Assembly: GCA_027486275.1 (NCBI GenBank)
Contig: JAIXPM010000456.1
Location: 1-11,505 of the forward strand
Direction: 5' to 3'
Source: Sphingomonadales bacterium
GTDB taxonomy: Bacteria; Pseudomonadota; Alphaproteobacteria; Sphingomonadales; Sphingomonadaceae
DNA length: 11,505 nucleotides
How positions within the stretch are numbered: position 1 is the stretch's first letter; each line of letters starts with the position of its first letter. The notes under the pieces were generated by a model that searched no databases, was not told where the DNA came from, and worked only from the letters and a program-made list of their open reading frames with translations. Below, piece after piece: positions 6,573-11,505 of the stretch. The position numbers were made by a program, and so were the translations under genes.

Positions 6573-7946
6573 TCCCAACTGATAACCAAGGGACAAGCCA
6601 ACGCCTGTCGAATTGAAATTCAAGACCGCCGGATTCGACCTGCGCCGGTTGTGGGCGACATCGATCGACAAACGTAAGCGCTGCCCAAGCCGGCCGCCAA
6701 ACTGGGCGTAAATACGGGTGAAATCATCTGCCTGGCGCCGAACCGGATCGAGCGCAGATTCAAAAGCGCCGCGGAACTTGCTGTTGCGCAGATTGATCCC
6801 GGTAGAGAGCGTATATCGCGTGCCCAACCGGTAATCGATCTGGGCCGCCCAGAACGTCGCAATCACGAACTGCGCGCCAACGATGCCGTTGGCGCTTGTG
6901 TTGCGCCCGGCGGTGAGCGCCAGTCCCAGGCGCGGTGAGAAAGTGAAATCGATGGCTGCGTCATAGCCGGCGCCCTTGAAGCCCGGACGATCAACCAACT
7001 GGGGCACGCCATCAATAAAGACGACGTTCACCGATGTACTGGGCTGCGTGTCAAGATATGAAACGCCAGCCGAAACATTGATCTTTGACCCGAAGCGGCG
7101 GGAATAGCCGAGCCGCAGACTGCGTTGGTTGAGCCCGTCTTCCACCAGACCTTCGGGCGTGAGCAACAGGCGGCCCGGCATGGTCGAATCCGAAATCGAT
7201 CCACCAAGATTGAACTGGCCCAATGCAGCGTTGCCAAATCCGACACCGGCCGAATAACTCCAGCGTTGGGTATCGAAGGCTGTTGTTGCCGGCCCACCGG
7301 TGGCATTCCGGACCACGGATGCATCGGAGCGCAGCACCGAACCGTTGATGCTGAACGCGCCGCCCAACCGGCATTGCGCGGCAAAACCGGCTGTCGCCGT
7401 TTCCTGGCTGAAGCCCCCAAACTGGGATGCTTCAGTGATGAAGCTGAGGCCGCGCCGCCACGAACCGCCGACCTGACCCGTGCAGCGCGAAAGGTTGAAA
7501 TCCAGGCCGCCACCCAGCATCAGGCGTTCGGACGGCGCTACCCGATTGCTACCGTAAATGACATCACGGCCAAAATTGCCCTGCACGAACAGGCCACCGC
7601 GGCCAAGGCCCAGGCCATAGCGACCGCTCACCAGTGGGCGGATCCGGATGCCGTCGTCCTTTACAGCCTGGCGCAGAAGATTGTCTTCATAGCGGGTCGA
7701 AATCGACGCCCCCAACGACAGGCCGCGGCTGTAGCCGGAAAGTCCGGGCACGGCCGAAGGCGCCCGCAGCGAATCGTCATCATTGTCGCCACCAGCATTG
7801 CCAGTTTGGGCGTAGGGATTGATCTGGGCGGCAGCCGGTGTCGCCAGTGACGCAATGAACGCCAACGATGCCAGTGCAGGCATCAGGGGCAGCTTCCGCA
7901 GCTTAGCATCAATCCCGCTCAAACCTACACCATTCATCGTGTTCAT
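6564..7946 (-). CDS. Outer-membrane beta-barrel protein of the EPS export machinery
   Basis: First gene of the minus-strand operon, 460 residues. A long signal peptide (basic KLRK, hydrophobic core, cleavage near ATPAAA at residue 40) precedes an acidic, Gly/Asp-rich linker (about 50-62). The rest is alternating polar/apolar beta-strand sequence typical of a barrel: GRYGLGLGRGGLFVQG, LMLGGGLDFNLS, LRLGYSRRF, and a final STGVGLSLGYQLGRG. Two cysteines (155 and 192) could form a disulfide. It resembles the beta-barrel porin family (BBP2-like) that occupies this position in PEP-CTERM/EPS loci. The adjacent OPX protein lacks its own outer-membrane pore, so this barrel is the likely outer-membrane conduit (inference). 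The ATG at 7946 is used; ATG at 7937 is possible. The last residue is Gly rather than the usual aromatic residue of many barrels. Confidence 0.85.
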   Translation of the reverse strand: MNTMNGVGLSGIDAKLRKLPLMPALASLAFIASLATPAAAQINPYAQTGNAGGDNDDDSLRAPSAVPGLSGYSRGLSLGASISTRYEDNLLRQAVKDDGIRIRPLVSGRYGLGLGRGGLFVQGNFGRDVIYGSNRVAPSERLMLGGGLDFNLSRCTGQVGGSWRRGLSFITEASQFGGFSQETATAGFAAQCRLGGAFSINGSVLRSDASVVRNATGGPATTAFDTQRWSYSAGVGFGNAALGQFNLGGSISDSTMPGRLLLTPEGLVEDGLNQRSLRLGYSRRFGSKINVSAGVSYLDTQPSTSVNVVFIDGVPQLVDRPGFKGAGYDAAIDFTFSPRLGLALTAGRNTSANGIVGAQFVIATFWAAQIDYRLGTRYTLSTGINLRNSKFRGAFESALDPVRRQADDFTRIYAQFGGRLGQRLRLSIDVAHNRRRSNPAVLNFNSTGVGLSLGYQLGRG

Positions 7947-7962
7947 GTCCCCACCACGACAG

Positions 7963-7973
7963 TTTGCCGCAAA
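7963..7973. promoter_or_regulatory. Dyad TTTGC-C-GCAAA, possible operator half of a pair
   Basis: An 11-base perfect dyad around a central C, 17 bases upstream of the beta-barrel ATG. A second dyad with the same TTGC-S-GCAA core occurs at 8043-8051, 79 bp away centre to centre. Its position between promoter and start codon would suit a repressor site. Binding by any regulator is inference. Confidence 0.35.
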
Positions 7974-8042
7974 GTCACTAAAACTCAGTTACGACCGTAA
8001 ACCAGAAACCCCAACGGCACGTTCGGTACACGTATCCGCCAC

Positions 8043-8051
8043 TTGCGGCAA
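8043..8051. promoter_or_regulatory. Dyad TTGC-G-GCAA, second copy of the putative operator
   Basis: A nine-base perfect dyad sharing the core of the one at 7963-7973. Its right half overlaps the first CAACCTTTT direct repeat. The pair spans the part of the intergenic region where the promoter of the beta-barrel operon is expected. Confidence 0.35.
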
Positions 8052-8078
8052 CCTTTTCACCCGATTTCACAACCTTTT
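8049..8078. repeat. 9-bp direct repeat CAACCTTTT x2 with a 12-bp spacer
   Basis: CAACCTTTT occurs at 8049-8057 and 8070-8078, exactly 21 bp apart (two helical turns), with a 12-base spacer. TTTCAC also occurs twice, 10 bp apart, at 8055-8060 and 8065-8070. Tandem 9-bp sites with a 12-bp spacer are the geometry used by LytTR-type response regulators, and direct repeats at one-turn spacing suit OmpR-type regulators. The base sequence matches the LytTR consensus only in part, so the regulator class remains open. Confidence 0.45.
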
Positions 8079-8235
8079 TTGAGCAAATTATGCCATCCAA
8101 GGCACAATTCCCCCTCGCATCAGAGGCCGCTTCGTGGCACATCGACAGCATGCGATGACAAGTCGTGGCCGTTATGGCGGTGCAGGAAACAGCCTGCAGC
8201 CAGTGCGGGCCGGCTGGCTCGATTATGGCGGGCGA

Positions 8236-8258
8236 TGTTGCAACAAGCCGGATCCGGC
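8236..8258. repeat. Two adjacent perfect palindromes in the ATPase gene leader
   Basis: TGTTGCAACA (8236-8245, 10 bp) and GCCGGATCCGGC (8247-8258, 12 bp) are each exact palindromes, separated by one base, and lie 20 bases before the ATPase start codon at 8279. They could be operator sites, or structures in the 5' leader close to the ribosome binding site. Each alone could be chance; their adjacency in a control region makes them worth recording. Confidence 0.4.
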
Positions 8259-8269
8259 CATGGTTCTTC

Positions 8270-8281
8270 GAGGTGTGTATG
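8270..8281 (+). promoter_or_regulatory. Ribosome binding site deciding the ATPase start
   Basis: GAGG at 8270-8273 is followed after 5 bases by ATG (8279-8281). Upstream in-frame starts (GTG 8165, ATG 8174, ATG 8225) have no comparable site and would add a cysteine-containing extension with no family resemblance. This site is why the coding region is begun at 8279. Confidence 0.65.
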
Positions 8282-9676
8282 ATTTGGAAACGCAAACTTC
8301 GTGATGAGACGGCCGAGCCGATCGGCAGTGATCAGGTCGATCCCGATCTCTCGGATACCCTGCCTGACAACCAGACAGCGCCGGCACCAACCGTTATCGA
8401 CGGCACCCCTGGCGCCAGCGGCGAGGTGTGGCGGCGCGCTGCGGCCGAGCCGGGCCCGATGCTACCGCGTTTCATGGCCAGTGCATCCGACGACGTGGAA
8501 ACCGATCTGGCCAATGAATCGGCCCGCCGCCGTCTTGCCCTGCGTGACGCACTGGGCGCGTCGCAGCCGGTCATCGCCCGCGAATCCTTTGCCGGCCGCC
8601 GCGAAGCAATGTCCGCCTTGATCAATGCCGTCGAGGAACAGCGCGTCCATGTCGTGATCTATGGCGAACGCGGCATCGGCAAGACCAGCCTAGCCCATGT
8701 GTTTGCCGAAACCGCCCGGGAAGCGCGCTATCTCGTCATCTATGGCAGCTGCGGCACGGCCGCCAATTTTTCCGACATGTTCCGTTCGGTGTGCGCCCGC
8801 ATTCCCCGCATCTATCATAACTCGGTACTGCCCAACTCGGCCGAAGCCGAAAAGGGCGACACGTTCGAGGTGATGCTACCCGAAGGCCAATATGGCGCCC
8901 GCGAACTGGCCGACGTGATGGCCGGGGTGGTTGGCACCCGTGTTCTGGTTATCCTCGACGAGTATGATCGTGTGGTGGACGTTAATTTCCGCCGCGAAGT
9001 CGCCGAATTGATCAAGAACCTTTCTGACCGGGCAGCGCGTGTGCAGCTCATCATTACCGGTGTCGCGCTCAACCTCGACGAGCTGATCGGCTATGCGCCC
9101 TCGATCCGCCGCAACATCACTGGCCTACCGATGCGGCCGATGAACAGCGTCGAGGTCAAGGAACTGCTCCGCTTAGGTGAACGCGCGGCCGAAATCCGCT
9201 ATGATGCAGCCGCGCTGGCGATGATCACCCAGATGGCGGGTGGCTCGCCCTATCTCGTCCGCCTGCTCGGCCACCAGGCCGGCCTGCTGGCCATGAACGA
9301 CAATCGCAGCGTGGTCGGTGATGCCGATGCCCGCGTGGCCGTGGAACGAGTGATTGCCGAATGGCAAGCCAGCTTGCCGCGCCGCGTCCAGGCCAATCTG
9401 GCCCGCGATGAGGCCCGGGTGCACTGGGGCCTGCTGGTAGCGGCTGCCCGCGCCGGCAGTTCGGCCGATGGCTGGTTCACTGTCGATGATGTTTATGCGG
9501 AAATGGGCGGCGTCCACTCGCCGCTGGCCATCGAGCGCGACCTCAAGTTATTCGTCAACACCGTCGACCTGCTGGAACGGCGCGAAGGCCCGGGCGATCC
9601 CCACTTCCGTTTTGGCTATCCCGGCGTTGCTTCGTTGTTGATGATGTCGGCGGCCATGGCCCGGCTGGCTGCCTGA
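8279..9676 (+). CDS. AAA/ORC-type ATPase associated with the EPS/exosortase locus
   Basis: A cytosolic P-loop ATPase of 465 residues and the first gene of the divergent operon. An acidic, proline-rich, probably disordered N-terminus (about 1-60) leads to the ATPase core. Walker A is GERGIGKT at residues 129-136 (Lys135) and Walker B is VLVILDEYD with Asp227 and Glu228. A sensor-like strand LIITG follows, then RRNITGLPMRPM and a helical lid. The last 130 residues look like a winged-helix-type C-terminal domain. This order (AAA core plus winged helix) resembles ORC/CDC6-like and STAND-type ATPases. XrtA loci carry a different, ExeA-like ATPase in the equivalent set, so this may be its functional counterpart (inference). 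No membrane segment or nuclease motif is seen. Stop to next start is 16 bases. Both catalytic motifs are intact, so activity is likely; the client is unknown. Confidence 0.8.
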   Translation: MIWKRKLRDETAEPIGSDQVDPDLSDTLPDNQTAPAPTVIDGTPGASGEVWRRAAAEPGPMLPRFMASASDDVETDLANESARRRLALRDALGASQPVIARESFAGRREAMSALINAVEEQRVHVVIYGERGIGKTSLAHVFAETAREARYLVIYGSCGTAANFSDMFRSVCARIPRIYHNSVLPNSAEAEKGDTFEVMLPEGQYGARELADVMAGVVGTRVLVILDEYDRVVDVNFRREVAELIKNLSDRAARVQLIITGVALNLDELIGYAPSIRRNITGLPMRPMNSVEVKELLRLGERAAEIRYDAAALAMITQMAGGSPYLVRLLGHQAGLLAMNDNRSVVGDADARVAVERVIAEWQASLPRRVQANLARDEARVHWGLLVAAARAGSSADGWFTVDDVYAEMGGVHSPLAIERDLKLFVNTVDLLERREGPGDPHFRFGYPGVASLLMMSAAMARLAA

Positions 9677-9692
9677 CGGCCAGGTGCCTGTA

Positions 9693-10631
9693 ATGGCCAG
9701 CCTGCCGGCACGCAGCCCGGATCAGTTTCGGGTGTCGGTGATCATCCCTCACTTCAACATGCCCGATGCGCTGGAGCGCTGTCTGATTTCGGTTGAAGCT
9801 CAGGCGCTGGACGGCGCGGTGGAGATCATCGTCGTCGACAATGGCTCGCGCCAGATGCCCACCGACGCGGTCGCCACCCACCCCGGCGTCATCCTGCTTT
9901 CGGAGCCGACACCTGGACCCGGCCCCGCCCGCAATGCCGGCGTGGCGGTTGCCCGTGCCCCAGTGCTGGCCTTTATCGATGCCGATTGCCGGGCTGGTGA
10001 TGGCTGGCTGAAAGCGGCAGTGGAGGCCGTGGAAGCTGGCGGCACCTGCGCCGTGGTGGGAGGCGACGTGCGCATCGACTTTGTTGATCCCGACCATCTA
10101 ACGCCTGTGGAAGCCTTTGAGGCCGTATTTGCTTACCGCCAGCGCATGTATATTGAAAAGCAGGGCTTTTCCGGCACAGGCAACCTGGCCATGCATCGCA
10201 GCGTGCATGAAGCCGTGGGGCCCTTCGCAGGCATCGGTATTGCCGAGGATCGTGACTGGGGGCGCCGCGCCAGCGCGGCCGGGTATTGCCCGGCCTATGT
10301 TCCGGCGATGCGCATCTATCACCCGGCACGCACTGACGTCGCGAGCCTGACGGTGAAATGGCGGCGCCATGTCGCCCATGATTGGGCCGAACATCGCGCC
10401 GCAGGCCGACCACTGTGGCGCTGGCTGCTCAAGGCGGCGCTGATGCCGGCATCGATCATCATTGATGGCGGCCGGTTGCTGACTTCCGAGCGTCTGTCGG
10501 GTCTGGCTAACAAGTTGAGCGGCCTGGCGGTTCTGGCAAAGATTCGCCTGCTGCGCTGCACCGAAATGCTGCGCGTGATCAGCGCCACCGGCGAGGATGC
10601 TGCCACCCATTGGCACGGCGGTGCGGCATGA
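9693..10631 (+). CDS. Glycosyltransferase family 2
   Basis: A GT-A fold sugar transferase of 312 residues that would add a sugar to the lipid-linked EPS repeat unit at the inner membrane's cytosolic face. The N-terminal nucleotide-sugar site is clear (VSVIIPHFNMPDALERCL, EIIVVDNGS), followed by PGPARNAGVAVA and the metal-binding DAD at residues 96-98 (FIDADC). The acceptor-side region has SGTGNLAMHR and a catalytic-type AEDRDW (Glu185-Asp186). A hydrophobic C-terminal stretch (LLKAALMPASIII) may bind the membrane. The ATG at 9693 is preferred to GTG at 9684, because AGGTG (9682-9686) then sits 6 bases upstream as the ribosome binding site. The gene follows the ATPase by 16 bases and overlaps the next glycosyltransferase (ATGA). 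Donor and linkage cannot be inferred from sequence. Confidence 0.92.
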   Translation: MASLPARSPDQFRVSVIIPHFNMPDALERCLISVEAQALDGAVEIIVVDNGSRQMPTDAVATHPGVILLSEPTPGPGPARNAGVAVARAPVLAFIDADCRAGDGWLKAAVEAVEAGGTCAVVGGDVRIDFVDPDHLTPVEAFEAVFAYRQRMYIEKQGFSGTGNLAMHRSVHEAVGPFAGIGIAEDRDWGRRASAAGYCPAYVPAMRIYHPARTDVASLTVKWRRHVAHDWAEHRAAGRPLWRWLLKAALMPASIIIDGGRLLTSERLSGLANKLSGLAVLAKIRLLRCTEMLRVISATGEDAATHWHGGAA

Positions 10632-11505
10632 ACGCCGCAGCCCCCAAAACCGCCGCCCGCACCCCCGGCGCACTCGCACCGTCGCCCCTGCCGCCGCTGC
10701 TTGGCGTGGTGATCGTCAACTACCGCGGGGCCGCTGATACAATCGAGTGCCTGGAAAGCCTGCTGCGGTCGCCGCTGCCGATGAAGATCGTGGTGGTGGA
10801 AAATGGATCAGGCGACGATTCTGCTGGCCGCCTGCGTGCGTGGGCCGACGGGGCGCTGGATGCTGTGCCGGAATCGACAGACATGGCGGCGTTTTCCACG
10901 CCGCCGGTGGCCAAGCCGGTGCCGCTGTCTGAACTGGATGATGCGGCTGTGGGCACTGGTGGACTGGTGGCGCCGCTCACGCTTATTGTTTCGCAGACCA
11001 ACCGGGGCTTTGCTGGCGGCAACAATGTGGGCTTGCGCCACCTGCTACGCGATGAACAGCTCAAGCATTTCTGGCTGCTCAACAACGACACCGTGGTAGC
11101 GCCCGATGCTGCTATGGGCCTTTTATCGCGCATGATGGCCACGCCGCGCGTGGGCATGTGCGGAACGGTGGTGCGCCATTATTGGATGCCTGATCGCATC
11201 CAGGCGCTGAATGGTTCATCTTACAATATATTCACTGGCACCAGTCGATCGCTGGGCGGTGGGCAGCCGGCCACCATCAAATACAGCCCACAGGATGTGG
11301 CGGATGCCACCGATTTCGTGTTGGGTGCCAGCCTCGCCGTCAGCCGCGGGTTTCTCGGCGAAGTGGGCCTGATGCAGGAAGATTACTTTCTCTATTTCGA
11401 AGAAATCGACTGGGCAGTGCGCAACAGCAAGCTTGGTTCACACGCCTATGAAACCGCCTTTGCTCATGGTGCCACCGTGTTTCACAAGGCTGGCCGATCG
11501 ATCGG
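10628..11505 (+). CDS. Glycosyltransferase family 2, rhamnosyltransferase-like (partial, runs off the right edge)
   Basis: The open frame continues to the right edge, with 292 full codons visible. After a Pro/Ala-rich 25-residue leader comes a WbbL-like GT2 domain: GVVIVNYRGAADTIECLESLL, the VVVENGSG nucleotide-sugar segment, NRGFAGGNNVGL at about residue 125, FWLLNNDTVV with the metal-site NND at 152-154, and DFVLGASLAVSR. YFLYFEEIDW, with catalytic-type EEID at 258-261, follows, and FHKAGRS near the cut. About 67 residues separate the ENGS motif (near 58) from NRGF, longer than the roughly 30 I expect for this family; the extra part is Asp/Pro/Ala-rich and may be a surface insertion. The ATG at 10628 overlaps the stop of the preceding gene (ATGA). 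Similar enzymes often use dTDP-rhamnose, but the donor here is unproven. Confidence 0.9.
   Translation, partial: MNAAAPKTAARTPGALAPSPLPPLLGVVIVNYRGAADTIECLESLLRSPLPMKIVVVENGSGDDSAGRLRAWADGALDAVPESTDMAAFSTPPVAKPVPLSELDDAAVGTGGLVAPLTLIVSQTNRGFAGGNNVGLRHLLRDEQLKHFWLLNNDTVVAPDAAMGLLSRMMATPRVGMCGTVVRHYWMPDRIQALNGSSYNIFTGTSRSLGGGQPATIKYSPQDVADATDFVLGASLAVSRGFLGEVGLMQEDYFLYFEEIDWAVRNSKLGSHAYETAFAHGATVFHKAGRSI

Larger units (their letters stand above)
7947..8278. promoter_or_regulatory. 332-bp divergent control region between the two EPS operons
   Basis: No credible gene lies here. The region separates the beta-barrel/export operon (left) from the ATPase/glycosyltransferase operon (right), so both promoters must be in it or close to it. 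It is locally AT-richer around 8049-8095 than the flanking genes. It contains two nine-to-eleven-base dyads (7963-7973, 8043-8051), a pair of 9-bp direct repeats (8049-8078), and two adjacent perfect palindromes (8236-8258), each listed separately. I could not identify confident -35/-10 boxes on either strand. A TGGCAT...TTGC element on the minus strand has the wrong spacing for sigma-54. Confidence 0.6.

Noticed and set aside
8082..8096. Minus-strand TGGCAT followed by TTGC, resembling a sigma-54 promoter
   Set aside because: Only 8 bases separate the GG and GC dinucleotides; sigma-54 promoters need 10, and the -24 box is imperfect.
8155..8304. A 49-codon plus-strand reading frame overlapping the ATPase start, as a leader peptide
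   Set aside because: No ribosome binding site, no recognisable composition or motif, and it contains the palindromes; probably chance.
8279..9676. The ATPase as part of an anti-phage defence system (STAND-like)
   Set aside because: No nuclease, protease or repeat-sensor domain is attached or adjacent, and its operon partners are EPS glycosyltransferases, so an EPS role is more likely.
11494..11505. 12-bp palindrome CCGATCGATCGG at the right edge
   Set aside because: It lies within glycosyltransferase codons, the same GATCGATC-type coincidence as elsewhere; no sign of an attachment or insertion site.

Overview
The window is one exopolysaccharide (EPS) biosynthesis and export locus built around an exosortase (XrtV-like) from a Gram-negative bacterium. 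The high GC content, codon use and recalled gene set (V-type exosortase, V-type EpsI, small XrtV accessory protein) point to an alphaproteobacterium, most likely a member of the Sphingomonadales. No rRNA, tRNA, CRISPR array, insertion sequence or other mobile element was seen, and nothing suggests recent transfer.

Layout. A minus-strand operon runs from 7946 down to 1783: outer-membrane beta-barrel protein, short polysaccharide export (OPX/Wza-type) protein, Wzz/GumC-like chain-length protein, a BY-kinase-like P-loop protein with a broken Walker A motif, exosortase, and EpsI. Genes touch or overlap (2-nt gap, then ATGA, TGATG and ATGA junctions). The exception is a 72-nt gap between the OPX and Wzz genes, which holds a perfect 11-bp inverted repeat overlapping the OPX stop codon. 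Left of the operon, a small three-helix membrane protein (1517-1768, plus strand) converges on epsI. It is transcribed divergently from a polyprenyl-phosphate hexose-1-phosphate transferase (1409 to beyond the left edge, minus strand), which would start repeat-unit assembly. Right of the operon, a divergent plus-strand operon begins at 8279: an AAA/ORC-type ATPase, then two GT2 glycosyltransferases, the last cut by the right edge.

How the parts fit. The phosphotransferase loads the first sugar on undecaprenyl phosphate and the GT2 enzymes extend it. The Wzz-like and P-loop proteins control chain length, and the OPX protein with its neighbouring beta-barrel forms the exit path. The exosortase and EpsI process cell-surface proteins carrying a PEP-CTERM-like tail. 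No such cargo protein, Wzx flippase or Wzy polymerase is in the window; they probably lie outside it. The gene set parallels the well-known XrtA EPS/PEP-CTERM locus part for part, including an ATPase.

The points most worth a second look are the kinase-like protein lacking the Walker A lysine and a tyrosine tail, the hairpin at the OPX/Wzz junction, the 332-bp divergent control region (7947-8278) with 9-bp direct repeats spaced by 12 bp and several dyads, and the unusual ATPase.
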